Part shown: in pieces, positions 33,337 to 45,203 of the stretch | Position numbering within the stretch: the stretch's first letter is position 1 | Layout of the letters: the number at the start of each line of letters is the position of its first letter | Assembly: GCF_040954835.1 (NCBI RefSeq) | Contig: NC_090709.1 | Location: 43,904,490-43,968,489 of the forward strand | Length of the DNA: 64,000 bases | From: Lepisosteus oculatus | Taxonomy: Eukaryota > Chordata > Actinopteri > Semionotiformes > Lepisosteidae | Direction of reading: 5' to 3' | Notes under the pieces: generated by a model | Told to the model about the DNA's origin: nothing | Database searches by the model: none | Seen by the model: only the letters and a program-made list of their open reading frames with translations | Program-made: the position numbers and the translations under genes

Positions 33337-34870
33337 GGTGTAGCAGCAATGCTTGTTAATAAGACAGAATTAAGTGTTGCTGTGCTTTCCCAACTGAGGC
33401 CTCATCTCTCCCTTCATCTCTGTGGTGCAGCCACAGAGAAACTATTCATGCAGGCTGATTTAAAGATGTTTTCTTTCATAAGGGACAGCTCCCAAAGGGA
33501 GATGCACTTAGCTAAGCCTGGCTATCATGATCAAAGGTTATCCATTGGCGCCTATCTGTCTAGGGAGTGCCAGATATACATCTGGACTGCATTCCTAGGT
33601 GTCAGGAGTAAGTGACTCATAACTCACCTTGATCAACCAATCAGGGACTGGTAGGGCCGAGTAACCCACGTGGGACTCTGATGCCCATGGAACTTTCAGC
33701 CAATGAATGAGCTGAAGTTCCTCCAGGTAAAAACAGGCAACACAGAGGGCCTGGGAGACTTCTGTGGACTTTCTGAAAGGGAATTCAAAGGTTTCGTAAA
33801 GTGAACTTGGTTACAACTTCTACATTAGATACTCAAACAAGTACATAACTCTTAGGAATTAAATTGATATCAACTGGTTTGGATAACAATTGAATTCTCG
33901 AGCTGTAATGCATTGAAGTTGAATACTCATCCAATCTCTGGGGATTCAGATCTCCTGCGGGCACAAAGAAACAGTTGCAGGCTGTTGCTGTCCAATCCGC
34001 GCTCTCTGGCTCCGTGCCAGGCTGTGCTGTGCGGCTTACGACGGTGCGCTGCTGATGCTCACTGACCGGCTAGTTAGTGTTGGCTTTAACTAGCAAAGTT
34101 TGTGCACAGGAGAAAAGATGACTGTGGGTCCCAGCAAGTTAGGAAGAGGACCGGTTCTCTCCTGATGCAGAGCTAGTTCTGAATAGTGATTCAGCTGTCC
34201 ACAGTTCCGACCTGTTCACGAGGCCTGCTGCTGGTTACTCTCTGGCAACCTCCACTCTAGACTCTTAGAACAAAGGAAAGTTCTGGCACTCGGACACACT
34301 GGCCGTTCCGTGGTTGTCCGGGCTGAGTCTCAGGATGGTCAGGAGGCGCGCTGCGAGAATGTCCTGCCCTTGGGAGCCTTCTGCTCCTAGGGCGTCCTGC
34401 CCTGGAATTCTCCTTTGAATTGTTGAATCTGAATCTGAATCTTGTCTGAATCTTGTCTGAATCTCCCAGGCTCTCTGTGTTGCCTGTTTTACCTGGAGGA
34501 ACTTCAGCTCATTGATTGGCTGAAAGTTCCATGGGCATCAGAGTCCCACGTGGGTTACTCGGCCCTACCAGTCCCTGATTGGTTGATCAAGGTGAGATAT
34601 GAGTCACTTAGTCCTGACACTTAGGAATGCAATCCAGATGTCCAACTCACACTCCCTAGACAGATAGGCGCCAATGGATGACCATTGATCATGATAGCCA
34701 GGCTTAGCTAAGTGCATCCCCCTTTGGGAGCTGTCCTTATCAAAAGAAAACATCTTGCATGAATGGTTTCTCTGTGGCTGCACCACAGAGATGAACAGAG
34801 AAATGGGGCCTCATTTGGGAAGCTCAGAAACACTTAATTCTGCATTATTATTAAGCCTTGCCGCTACACC
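33337..34870. mobile_element. Foldback element with ~420-bp inverted ends
   Basis: Left arm 33337-33760 and right arm 34460-34870 are reverse complements (for example 'gatgcacttagctaagcctg', 'ggactggtagggccgagtaa', 'cccacgtgggactctgatg'). The outer ends begin 'ggtgtagc'. The ~700 bp centre has no ORF of note. No clear target duplication was recognised. The superfamily is unknown. It starts 27 bp after the stop codon of the Ig receptor, so it forms or replaces the 3' UTR. Confidence 0.85.
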
Positions 34871-34974
34871 TTCATTGTGATTTGCTACAGATACAGCTTA
34901 TTTAAAATTAGGACAAAACTAAAAAAAAACATGTGAAATAAAAATAATGTCAAATCTAAAATTTTCAGATGTTG

Positions 34975-35665
34975 TGATGAAGCTTTTGACTCATGAATAG
35001 TACCCCCCATCCCAGTGTATTGCATGTTTAATCATAAAAAATAAAAAAAGGTTTCACAACTCTAAGCAAGGTTGTATCAGGTGAGGGGGCCTACCTAGTG
35101 AGTAAAAACACTTGGTTATAGCATTGTGAATGTTGTGCTTGAAAAGCTATTGACTCGTGAATAGCCCTCCCCTATCCCCATGTACCACCTGACTAATGGT
35201 GCCATATTGAAAAAAATCATAATAATAAGGAATAGTTTCACAACCAAAAGCAAGGTTGTATAAGGTGAGGGGGGCTGTCTGGTGTGTAAAACACTTGGTT
35301 GTAGCATTGTGGGTGCTGTGCTTAAAAAGCTATCGAGTCATGAAGAAGACCCCACTGTCTTAGTGTATTGCATGTTTAATGGTGCCATATTAAAATAAAT
35401 ATATATAAAATGTTTCACAACCCAAAGCAAGGCTTGGGAAGGTCATAGGACCTCCTTAGTGTGTAAAACACTTAATTGCAGCATTGTGGGTGCTGTGGTT
35501 TAAATGCTATTGGTTTGTGAACAGCATACCCCATCCCAGCGCAGAGTGTCACATTAAATAAAAGCATGAAAAAATGAGATTCAGAACGCAAAGCTGTATC
35601 ACTCTTCTGTGTAAAAAATCAGTTTGAACATCATGGGAGCTGTTTTAAATAAGCTGCTGAGTAAA
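34975..35665 (+). repeat. ~180-bp tandem repeat, about 4 diverged copies
   Basis: Each copy contains 'tttcacaacccaaagcaagg', 'gtgtaaaacacttggttg', 'gcattgtgggtgctgtgc' and 'aaagctattgactcgtgaa'. Copies begin near 34985, 35150, 35325 and 35505. Divergence suggests an old array. Confidence 0.85.
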
Positions 35666-36804
35666 GAATATTTTAAATTTTTCCGCTGTCAGCAGGATTG
35701 TGTATATAGTTGACCCTTACCTGAATTAAAACAAGACATAAAGAAAGGGTTTCAGAAATCAAGCAAAGCTTTATTCCCATGCTTACAGTCTGGGTAATTG
35801 GAGACTGCACTGTCCTGCTTCCTATAGTGATATATGGGTTTTTCACACAAAGCTGCATTGAGTAGTATTTCTCGCGTGGTGAATGTGTGTACACAGCGGT
35901 CCCCCGGGTTCCAGTTAGTGCGTAGTTACACATCGATGAAAAAACAGAAAAAAAATTATCTTTAATAAAAGATAATTAGCTCACTGATAGTTTGATGTAG
36001 AGGGTGTAAAAACTTTCACAAGTCGTGGTCTTTAAAATGCATTTTGTTTGAAGGCTTTCTGTGTTTCCATTGCTAAGATATGGACAAAAGAATATCCATG
36101 CGTCAAAAAAATGGCTTAAAAATGACATCGTGAAGGCTGTGAAAACAGTCACAATGTACTTTGTACACAAAGCAAGTGTTTTTGTAACCCTAGGAGGTTT
36201 AGTGAAAATGCTACAGGCGTGCCAAAATCGTTTTCGAACTTCAAGCTAACTTTACCCCAGTCAATGACAGTACCTACAGGCTATTGATAGGTTTGCTGGC
36301 ACTGTGGGTTTGGTGTTCCTGACAATGTGCACTCTGGGAAATGGTCACAGACTGGCTTTCTTCTCGAAATGAAAATATTACTGTTTGTACCTCATGTAAA
36401 CAGTTTTAACCATTAGAACACTCATATATATTCTGAATCAAGAACGAATGTGCCCTGGAATCTGTTGTACCGCTTCAAACTGAAAGACAGATATTTAGAG
36501 TCTCAGTAAAGACTTTTTACAGGAAGAGACGTCATGCTTCAGCTGCTCTGGCCTGCAAAGTGCGAAGGGGCTTCATTTGAAATACCAGATTATATTTCAA
36601 AATCCAAGGTATTTTTTTCTGTGTTAGAATGTATAATTTATTATAAATGTTTTTTTCACAGCCTGTTCTTCAGGAAAATGCAGCACACATGAAACAATAT
36701 TCAAAGACTATAGGAACAGTAAAAAAGAAAGTGGTAAAATGGATGAAAAAAGATTTTGATGTCTCTTCCGCAACTGATGAATACTCCTGTGTGACGTTAT
36801 TTGC

Positions 36805-37386
36805 GTGGATTCTGTTATTTTGCCACAGGCTGTGCGTCTCTGTTCTCGGCCACTGGCCAGGGTGCTAGTCTGTAAAAAGAGCAAGAGCACCTGTGTGGAG
36901 TGTTTACAACAGCAGCGGGAGCAGTACGGCTCATTGCTTGGAAGGATTTGGAGGTTGGAGCCACTCCTAAAGATGCAGAAGACGGAGACCATATGTTCCA
37001 GCAGTCAAACACTAGGGTGTCAGCCGTCTCCAAACAGACCTTCATCTCCTGAAAAGTGCCCCTCCCTGCCACACAGGTTGCTGTACCTAGTGCAATGCGT
37101 ATCTCCATACAACCCTCCACCCCAAGCAGAGCACACCCCCTCAGGACACTCCATCCTGTCCTCTCTGCTCACAACCACTAATGAATTGGCTGTCCCCACT
37201 GTCTCTCTCCCCTCAGGAAGCACCATCTACAAAACAGAACTCACAGAAGCCAATGCCACGTACAGTCCTCCCAGATGTCCACCTTTTGCCCATCAGTCAA
37301 GGGAAGGAGGGGGGATTGAATGTGCAGTGTGTCGGCACAGAGGGGGCAGCCAGAGCCGACCACTACGCCGCTCTTCTGTTTTGTAA
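36805..37386 (+). CDS. Unrecognised ORF, 193 aa
   Basis: The longest plus-strand frame in a gene-poor stretch. It has a Cys-containing basic start ('VCKKSKSTCVECLQQQREQY'), then 'LLGRIWRLEPLLKMQKTE', then a Ser/Pro/Thr-rich part and a His/Cys-containing end ('GIECAVCRHRGGSQSRPL'). I do not recognise a domain. An AG-rich acceptor-like 'actggccag' lies at its start. It could be an exon, a mobile-element fragment or chance. The overlapping minus-strand frame is no better. Confidence 0.2.
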   Translation: MDSVILPQAVRLCSRPLARVLVCKKSKSTCVECLQQQREQYGSLLGRIWRLEPLLKMQKTETICSSSQTLGCQPSPNRPSSPEKCPSLPHRLLYLVQCVSPYNPPPQAEHTPSGHSILSSLLTTTNELAVPTVSLPSGSTIYKTELTEANATYSPPRCPPFAHQSREGGGIECAVCRHRGGSQSRPLRRSSVL

Positions 37387-37389
37387 TTT

Positions 37390-40200
37390 TGTGACTGGGA
37401 GTGAATCACATCCGTAAATGTCGACTGGTCCAGAGGCAAAAGGGCCTTGCCTTGCATTCTCCGCGAACGCATAGACATGGTAAATTGGAGATTCTCAAAA
37501 CTTACTTTGTGTGATTGGAAACTGATACATGATAGGATAAACAAAATGCTTCAAAGAAAGAGGTGCTCTTTTTCTCTGGTTTTAGTCTGTGCAGCAATAA
37601 AACAATCAGATTAAACAAGAGAGAGTGTGACGTTACTTTTCGTCAATGAAAAAATAGTCTTTTCATGTTTATTTAAGTGTCCTTCTTTCATTTGGATTGT
37701 ATGAAACAACTCGGGAGTTATTGTTATGATTACTCTATTAATGAATCCTCAACTCGTTCACTTCTTGTTATTTTGGGAATAATCTGACATGTTGCTTTTA
37801 GCCGTCGATATTGTTGAATTCACTCAGTTTGTAATGTAGGGTGCTCTGAACAAGTTAAACTTTGATACAGGACAAATGTATTTCCCACAAGCTATACTGT
37901 AGTAGCTTTAAAAGTATACAATATCACACCGTATGCATGTGGCACGTCTTTGTTCAACTTAAGAAAAAACAGGACATTTGATTGCTGGTTGCGTTATGTT
38001 ACAGGCCAACAATGACACCAGAAAACTGAAAGTTCCTTCCCCTCCCCCAGTAGAACTGTCTAATCTACATAAACACAGTGGGATGTAACACCTAGCCTAG
38101 ACTTTGTGAGAGGTATGGAGCTGCGTTGCATTAAAATGGCTGCAATGGAATATACAGTAGTAGGCAAAAGTTAATTTCAAGCTGAAAAGAAGACTCAACA
38201 TGTCCCCTCTATATATTTTCCATTTAGACCATCCACTGTAATTTATTATTAATATCTTCCATATCCCATTAAAATCAGAAAGTTCATGTGTAAATCCAGC
38301 TATTTTCTAATCGCTTTATCCAGGACAGGTAACAGTTTCACCAATACTATTTGGTAACTTTTTACGATTGTCAGACTTCAGAATGCTTCCACTGATGCTT
38401 ATAGATTTGACATAATGCGCACTGTGTTAAAGCGCTATTGAGCACAGAACATCTTTACACTTGTGAAAAGATTTGCACGTGCAGTTTATTCTTATCTGTG
38501 TGAAAACAGGAAATATCGATGGAGTTTCAGAAAGTAAACAGAGGTATAGAACACCCTATCTCAGATGTTTAATAAATTCAAGTTTGTGAAAACAGTGACA
38601 AGTCACCCCAAACAAAATACAATTTTAGAATACAAGCAGTTTGAAATGATTAGTTGTTATTAATAAATCACTTAACTTCGAACATGTTGTGATATTTAGA
38701 AATAACAACAAATCAATATAATTTACTATTTTAGTTTTTCAAATAAATGTTTTTGTTAAAGGAAAACTCATGCCAGGAGATGGGTTCAAACAAAGCTATA
38801 GCTGAAAAGGGCAGGCAAAATGTTTAAGTAATCATGGGTGAATGAGAAATTGATGCAGATGTTTAGAAAGAAAGTGGACTACAGTAATATTTTGAGCTTA
38901 CAGCCTATCCAATGTTATTCATTATTAATCTTTTTAAATATTTTTTTTAATGTAAGAGGCAATACACAATTTGTGTCCTCTATAACACTTCAGTGTACTT
39001 TTTAATCAGTTTAATGTTTAACAATGTAATACAAAGCTTAAACTTATTAAATTGTATATACCATGTAGACTGTTAAATTCTGTAATTGACAAAAGATTGT
39101 CCCTCAGCATTGACAGGGATTCAAAACCAAGTGTTTTCTGGCAAGAGCCCAAATGCTGCACATGAGAGCTTTCATAGCTCCACCTGGTGGTTTTACAAGA
39201 TATTCCACCCTACTTCGATACATCATGCGGTATCCTACAGTTCTTTGCGGAACGAGCACTGCGATTTACTGCAGCATACCTTGCACATTTTGAATGGTTA
39301 GATCTGTAGTTCTACTCAGTTTGGTGAATTCTTGATAAACCAAACTGGTGCCCTCCCTCTAACTCACCATTCCTCCCTTATGGTAGTGTATGCAGAGAAA
39401 CCCATGTATATAAACCCATAGGGTCAAATGCAATGGACTTCCCGAGTTAAAACACAGCCGCGTACTAAGTTAGTATGGTACATTCTGGAGATCATCTCCC
39501 GCTCCAAGTTCAATTGCAGCAAAAAACATGTGGAACAAAGTTGGAGCTCAGCTCAACTTGTGCTTAATCCGGTTCCAAGGGCTCGGCCTTGTTGTACTAA
39601 TTAGCCCGAACTGGAGAGGACTGTACATCAGAACACTTCTGATTAGTAGAATAATATGTAGGCCACATTAATATACAATTACTTTTCTGTTTCTCATTTA
39701 TATTCAAACTAAATTTCCTGACAAATCAGTTAGTTTTTAATTTAAGAATTGCATTTAGGCGACAATTCACCTGATGAGGCTACATAGTTATTAATGAGAT
39801 AGCCAATTATAATTAGTCATGAAACAAATGAGAACAGCAGCTGTGCAATTGAAATTAAACACTACTGTATTATTGCAGCATTAATTTTGTTTAACACTCC
39901 AGATGAATAAGCAGACATCATTACAGCTAAATCATTACAAAAGACACCGACTAATAACCAGTAAAGTTGAGTTTTATTTTTAACAGAACTGGAAATTAAA
40001 CTTATAAAAATACTTGAGCAAAAAAAAAAAACACAACAATTGTTCCACTATTGCTAGAGAGCTGTAGAATCTGGAATAACTTATCCAGCTCTGGGAACAG
40101 TGTGTAGATGACAGGTTTGTGACTTTCTCATGAGCACGGTATATGAATCCATCAGATTAAAGACACTGTGAGCATCTGAATAAAATTAACGATAGTCTGT
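37390..40200. other. AT-rich, no supported gene
   Basis: Only short ORFs, no domain, no clear repeat family. The region begins the AT-rich right half of the window. Confidence 0.5.
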
Positions 40201-40208
40201 CCCAGCTC

Positions 40209-40280
40209 GCCGCGATGGTATAGTGGTCAGTACTTTGTGCTGTGACCGCACTACCCGCGCTTTGAATCCGGGTGACAGCA
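40209..40280 (+). pseudogene. Decayed tRNA-His(GTG)-like sequence
   Basis: 'gccgcgatggtatagtggtc' and 'tactttgtgctgtgaccgca' resemble vertebrate tRNA-His(GTG). The acceptor ends pair poorly and the T arm has an extra base ('cgcgctttgaatccggg'). Confidence 0.6.
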
Positions 40281-40517
40281 GCCCAAGACAAGAGAGTTTC
40301 CTTCGTCTATGTTATTTCAGTGAAGGGGGGGCATGCGTGTACAGCGAGCGATCATCGAGTTGATGTGTTGCCCCATATAAGCAATGTGAACCAACACTGC
40401 TTTACAAAGGAGCACGGTCTGATCTTATAGTTGATAATCTGGAGACCAGACCGACCTCTTCTCTGACGAGAAGAAAAGGTCAGGAGCCGCAGTATTTAAT
40501 GTAAATAAGAGATTTCA

Positions 40518-40588
40518 TTTTTTTCTGTGGCGCAGCTAGTGCCAAACACTTAATCTCGGGGTTGTGAATTCGAGCTCCACGCTGGTAA
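40518..40588 (+). pseudogene. Decayed tRNA-Lys(CTT)-like sequence
   Basis: 'ggcgcagctagtgccaaaca' and 'cttaatctcggggttgtgaa', then 'ttcgagctccacg', resemble tRNA-Lys(CTT). The D-arm side and acceptor stem are lost. Confidence 0.45.
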
Positions 40589-41939
40589 GAAATCATATAG
40601 GTTATGATAAATTTACTTTTATAAATAAAAAGTAATATTATAAAACTTTCTCGATACCAGTTTGCAGGTGACATGTTCTTTATAAAAATAATCTTTAGTA
40701 TGGGATCAATAACCGCGCCGGAACAAATATCGGAAAGAATCGCCTGTCACTAAGGTATTTAAGTAAAGTAGAGATATAATCAGAAAACCTACATTTTAGT
40801 TGTTAGTTACTTTGTATGTGCTTTAGCGTTTTCTTTTATATACCGAAAAAAAGGTTCAAGGCGTTCTAGTCGCTGTACTCCTCGTAGATAATCTCAACGA
40901 AATCACAATACAGTACAGGACACGCAGTGAGAAGCTCACGCAACGAATAGTCTTGAACATGCCAAGCGTAAAGGCACACTGCACATCTGCGAAACATCAC
41001 ATCCTAGTTTAGTTACAGTGAGATTATAGACTGGAAGCTAGGAAGTCTCAGATCACTTTTTTATTAAATGTTCAAGCAAACCCAAATACCTTTGCAAGAG
41101 ACATTTCAGAATCCCAGTCAAATCCAGTATGATTGCTGGATCCCTCGAATTCGACAATATCACAGATCTGCAGTCCACGTTGTGCAAGACATACCGCACA
41201 CAGCATTTCTAAGACAGGAAATACATTTTCGTTACGAAAAGAGATATACTGTACGTAGAGTGAAATGGTCTGGTACGAGTCCTAAGTTTGAATAGTTCAA
41301 AATAGACGAAAAAGGGTAATTACAGACTCTTTCGAAATGTAAGAACATTAAAGCTGTGCGGACCTTATCTTGATTTACCTAGTTTAATCGTTTTCAGAAA
41401 GTGTAATTGTATTATTTTATGTACCCTTGACGATTCTACTGATGTTATAAGTGCTCTTGTTTATATTGAATCTATTTTGTTGTTCAAATAAAAAGTAAAA
41501 AAAAAAACATTCCGGATGCGTCTGCTGTAAAAATAAAATGACATCAAAGGCGTTGTACGTAGAGTTCTGAAGCCGGTTCTACAGAAGAACTAGCTGAGAT
41601 GAAAAGCTCGATATTCTACTGACAGGGCTATTCCCATCAACTCAGTTTCTTTCTGAAACAACGTTTTCCAAGAAAAACTTACACTTTGCAAAATTTGAAA
41701 TAAAATACTTGCTTAAAAGTGCAGATTATTTTTTTCCCAAAAACTGTAAAAGGAGAAAACCGACCCGTTGGAGTCTCTGTCGTACCATTGCTCAGTGCGG
41801 TCAGGTCGGGACTAAAACAATAGTAAGGTGCTGGTTCAAGCACATCTAGGCACGACTTTCTCACTTTTCCATCGTGAACATCATCTAGAGAAAAAGTGGC
41901 ATGTAATGTTTAATACATTATTAATAATTTGAGGGAATA

Positions 41940-42293
41940 TAAATGCTTTGCATGTATCGAATTACAGCACGTAACAACTGAGTACCTGAGTCGATATCAC
42001 CGGGCAATTTCCAATAACGACCAACATCAGACACTTCAAGAAAAATAAGATTCCATATCTTGGAATGTAGGGCGGGAGAATTCATTTATACTCCTGTTGC
42101 ATCTTGAGCTAAACTTTTTTAAAAAAAAATACGACGCAGATTTGCTCAAGATACTTGTAATCGCCTTAAAGAGAGTTTTCATGAAAACGTACATCGGCTA
42201 GCTCTCCACTGTTAACTGACAGAACTTTTGAAGAAACTGTTCTTATATAAGCAACATTCAAATTACACATCTTAATGACAATGAAGGGAAATC
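41940..42293 (+). repeat. Duplicated segment, copy 1 (partner 57090-57440)
   Basis: Shares 'atatcaccgggcaatttcca', 'aacatcagacacttcaag', 'cttgtaatcgccttaaagag', 'gctagctctccactgttaac' and 'aaattacacatcttaatgac' with 57090-57440 in the same orientation. Copy 1 is followed by a MITE at the point where copy 2 is continuous. Confidence 0.85.
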
Positions 42294-42627
42294 TATGGAA
42301 GCCCGTTTCCGCCAGGGAGTAAAAAAAACGCGCTATGGTATCTCATTGTATGTCCTTTTTTACTTAAAAAAAAGTCTACTTTAGCTCAGCTGGCAAGACC
42401 TGGGTTCGAGCCAATGCAGTGAGGCACGAACTAGGGTGGGAGCTCCGATGGCACAAGCCCTAGAACCCGAATCCGTTACAATAACAAAAGGACAGACATT
42501 GAAATATGGGCTATTTCGAAGTCCCAAATGTGAGATATAAAGTCGGAATTCTGAGTTGCTAAGTCGGAATTCTGAGATACCATAGAGGGTTTTTTTTTTT
42601 ACTCCCTGGCGGAAACGGGCTTCCATA
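42294..42627. mobile_element. MITE with ~55-bp inverted ends
   Basis: Ends 'tatggaagcccgtttccgcc' and 'ggcggaaacgggcttccata' are perfect complements, and the inverted ends continue through 'gagataccatag'. The flanks carry 'gaaatc' on both sides (a 6-bp target duplication, or 4-5 bp if the end is drawn one base out). The paralogous segment at 57430 keeps a single 'gaaatc', the empty site. The interior contains 'aagtcggaattctgagat' repeated. No transposase. Confidence 0.88.
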
Positions 42628-42840
42628 GAAATCCGGGTTGTGAATAACAACTGTCACTACACACGATTGAGTTCTTGAGGTTGGCACCTACGACCACTCA
42701 GCCATCCTGACAAGCAGTGGAGGATGCCCGTTACTTTGTCAAAGGATTATTAACTACTTTTCTTTTCTTATTATTACAGAGATTTCTACATTGCAAGACA
42801 ATTGACGATTTAGATAAAGGTATGTCGTGGTAAGCAAACC

Positions 42841-42912
42841 AGGCACGGACGGGGTTTGAACCCGCGCTCTTCGGTTTACGAGACCGATGCCTTACCACTT
42901 GGCCACCGCGCC
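42841..42912 (-). tRNA. tRNA-Thr(CGT)
   Basis: The minus strand begins 'ggcgcggtggccaagtggta' and ends 'gggttcaaaccccgtccgtg' plus 'cct'. The anticodon loop CTCGTAA gives CGT. Acceptor GGCGCGG/CCGTGCC pairs with one G-U. A and B boxes are good and it is very close to the vertebrate tRNA-Thr(CGT) consensus. No strong T-run follows within 20 bp. Confidence 0.93.
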
Positions 42913-42984
42913 AGTTGACTTTCTTTCCCATCAAGGCTAATACATTTTGAAAATAAATAAAATAAATATTTGTGCCGAATTGCA

Positions 42985-43365
42985 ATGCAGGAGAAGTAAA
43001 ACAAATATGAGCTGGCTTCAGACTCTGCTTATAGCGCCCGTCAAATAAAATAGATATTTTATTTTTACAGGAAGACGCATTCCGAAATGTATCTCTGCAG
43101 TTTTAGAATAGTTTTGAATGGCATATTTTATACAACGCACAAACCGTATTCTAATTGCAGACTGCAGATCTGTGCAGCAATTGTACTACATTTCACTGTG
43201 ATTCTGAAATACTTCTAGCAAACATATTTAGGTTTCCTTAAACTTTTAATAAAAAACGACTTTCCTTTCAATCTCTGATGTCACTGTAAACCCGGACGTG
43301 ATGTTCCGCAGATGTGCAGTGTGCCTTCTTTCTTATTCAGGTTTACTGGATTTTTTAAATGAAAA
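42985..43365 (+). repeat. Duplicated segment (partners 60345-60675 and 62595-62690)
   Basis: Contains 'ttatttttacaggaagacgc', 'gattctgaaatacttc', 'ccaatctctgatgt'-like sequence and 'cggacgtgatgttccgcaga', shared in the same order with 60345-60675. The last block recurs a third time at 62595-62690. In copies 1 and 2 the segment lies just downstream (on +) of a minus-strand tRNA-Thr-like gene. Confidence 0.8.
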
Positions 43366-43625
43366 TACAAACCCGACAGTTTCAGACACATGAATGTCAC
43401 TACAAATGACAAATTTGTAGTGTAAATCCGCCGGGCTGATTTACGTGTTTGACCATCTCTCTCCTCCCTCTTTTGCAGTGAGCACTATTTTTTCATTTTC
43501 TTCCCTTGTAGTTTCCTCGCTCTTTTACTGTCCCTTTCTCCCACGGAGAGACGGAAAACATGCCGAAATCGTTTTCACCCTGTGTTTGTGCAACGTCAGT
43601 GTGTGAAGGGACAGTTGTCTCCGCG

Positions 43626-43719
43626 GCTCCAGTGGCGCAATCGGTCAGCGCGCGGTACTTATACAGCAGTGCACAGCGGAGTCATGCCGAGGTTGTGAGT
43701 TCGAGCCTCACCTGGAGCA
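43626..43719 (+). tRNA. tRNA-Ile(TAT) with 20-nt intron
   Basis: 'gctccagtggcgcaatcggt' through 'cctcacctggagca'. Anticodon TAT at 43660-43662. The canonical intron lies one base after the anticodon, 43664-43683 ('cagcagtgcacagcggagtc'). The stems flanking it pair (CGGTA/TGCCG). It matches vertebrate tRNA-Ile(TAT), which normally carries an intron here. Confidence 0.95.
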
Positions 43720-43867
43720 GTGTAGCCTGTCTTTAGCTACTGAAAGCAACTGTCCACTTTAGATACTGCTACTTATAGGTCGTCCTTAACACCTTATCTA
43801 ACGGGATTGTAGCCTGTTAGGTATTTGCTGGAGATCCGATCTAAATTAACATCAAAGGAACAGATAA

Positions 43868-43945
43868 AGGTTTATTCCACGTCACAACCAAAGAAGGGTC
43901 CACGTTGTGTTACATTCTCTTTTCAGCATGGAATAAACCTATACT
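43868..43945. repeat. Short foldback repeat (ends aggtttattcca/tggaataaacct)
   Basis: Palindromic unit with 'aggtttattccac' at one end and 'gcatggaataaacct' at the other. Related copies lie at 55668-55757 and 53040-53110, and the 'ggctgtggagccttct' motif recurs in them and at the inner ends of the inverted repeat at 1-3893. Confidence 0.6.
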
Positions 43946-45130
43946 TTTTCCTTTGCAGCTGACACACGTCACTACTTAAATTCCCATCAGCTGTGGACCC
44001 CCAGCTGATCTGTACACAGATAGATAGAGGAGAGGTCTACTGGGACTAAGGAAGCCAAAGTATGGGGTACCAAAGACTTGAAAAAGCTCTCACATTAGAT
44101 TCTGTGTTTTCGCTGTTTCCCAGATTTTTTTAAATGTTCTTTTTGTTTTCCCTTAAGTATTTTTTTATTTTATTTTCTGTAGTCGTTAGACATTACTGTG
44201 GGACTAGTTAACTTAAGTTCTTACATTGTACCTGAAATTACCACATGAACTACTACTCTGTTTTTCCTTTTTTTTAATAAAGGCACAAATGCTGTTTTTT
44301 TTTCCTTGTGGCTGATTGGCAATGACCCTACAACGGGTCATTGCTACGAACCTGGCTACTGAAATTTGTCAGCAGCTCTGTACTAAACCTGTTCTCAATT
44401 GCAACAAACCTAAAATAACATCTGCTGCCCATTAGATCTTATTGATGTAGGAGACTAACTTAAGCCACCTCTTCACAGGGTTTAAGTAGCTCAGTAGTGG
44501 AACAGTTGATCGCTTTTGAACTGTTCTGAATGTAGTGGAAATAATATGGTCACAAAGTAAAGAACATACAGTATTCACCACTCGCTTGAAATATTTAGCT
44601 AAAATTGTTTTCTAGACACCACAACTATTCACAATGAATTTGATCAAGACATGTCTTTATTAATAAAAGTGTAATTTATTAATAATTAAGATTAATCCAA
44701 ACCTTTATTAGTAGCTGTATTACCGGTTAATCTGATGAGAATTCAGAACATGAGACTCTCGCTCAGTAAACACGCTTTATCGTTTACTGAGCTTTCGATG
44801 AACGTCTAAGTGAAAGACAAATTCACTATTTTCACTTTTTGTTTAAAGAACACTTTTATCACATGTTCTGCACTCCCGATGGTGTTTACCAGTGCTCTTT
44901 CTACACGCCTGATTTGAGCGTCTTTACAGAGAGCCTATTTGGAAGCCTCACATATGCAAATGGTGACACTTTATTTTCGCTCCACATAAGAAACTCATAA
45001 ATCTTTGAATGATTTCCTCTTCGCCTGCAGCACTAGCATTTGTCTACAGTTTGTGGCATCTTTTCAACACAATAAATTTCACCATGGACTGAAAGATCAA
45101 ATGGTTTTGGCAAAAGATAAGGAGATCTCC

Positions 45131-45203
45131 TGGCCTGTAAGGGATCAAACCCACAACCGTGGAGTTATTAGAATGACAATCGATCCAACTGAGCTACCTG
45201 ACC
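45131..45203 (-). pseudogene. tRNA-Ile(AAT)-like sequence, decayed
   Basis: The minus strand reads 'ggtcaggtagctcagttgga', 'cattctaataactcc' and 'gtgggtttgatccc', with anticodon AAT. The acceptor stem has two mismatches and the anticodon stem is altered. Confidence 0.55.

Larger units (their letters stand above)
43430..44900 (+). repeat. Inverted duplication, arm 1 (partner 53870-56115)
   Basis: Includes tRNA-Ile(TAT) and flanks such as 'ctttagctactgaaagcaac', 'gggactagttaacttaagtt', 'ggtacaatgt'-type sequence, 'gctgcccattagatc', 'gtagtggaaataatat' and 'gaattcagaacatgagactc'. All of these recur in reverse order and complement at 53870-56115. Flanks have diverged with many indels. Confidence 0.85.

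Noticed and set aside
42370-42440. tRNA-like 'tagctcagctgg' followed by 'gggttcgagcc' inside the MITE
   Set aside because: The two boxes are far too close for a tRNA and there is no acceptor stem; probably part of the MITE interior.
44758-44795. Small perfect hairpin 'gctcagtaaac...gtttactgagc' as a possible regulatory RNA
   Set aside because: The duplicate arm (about 53945-53990) keeps only half of it, so it is not conserved as a structure.
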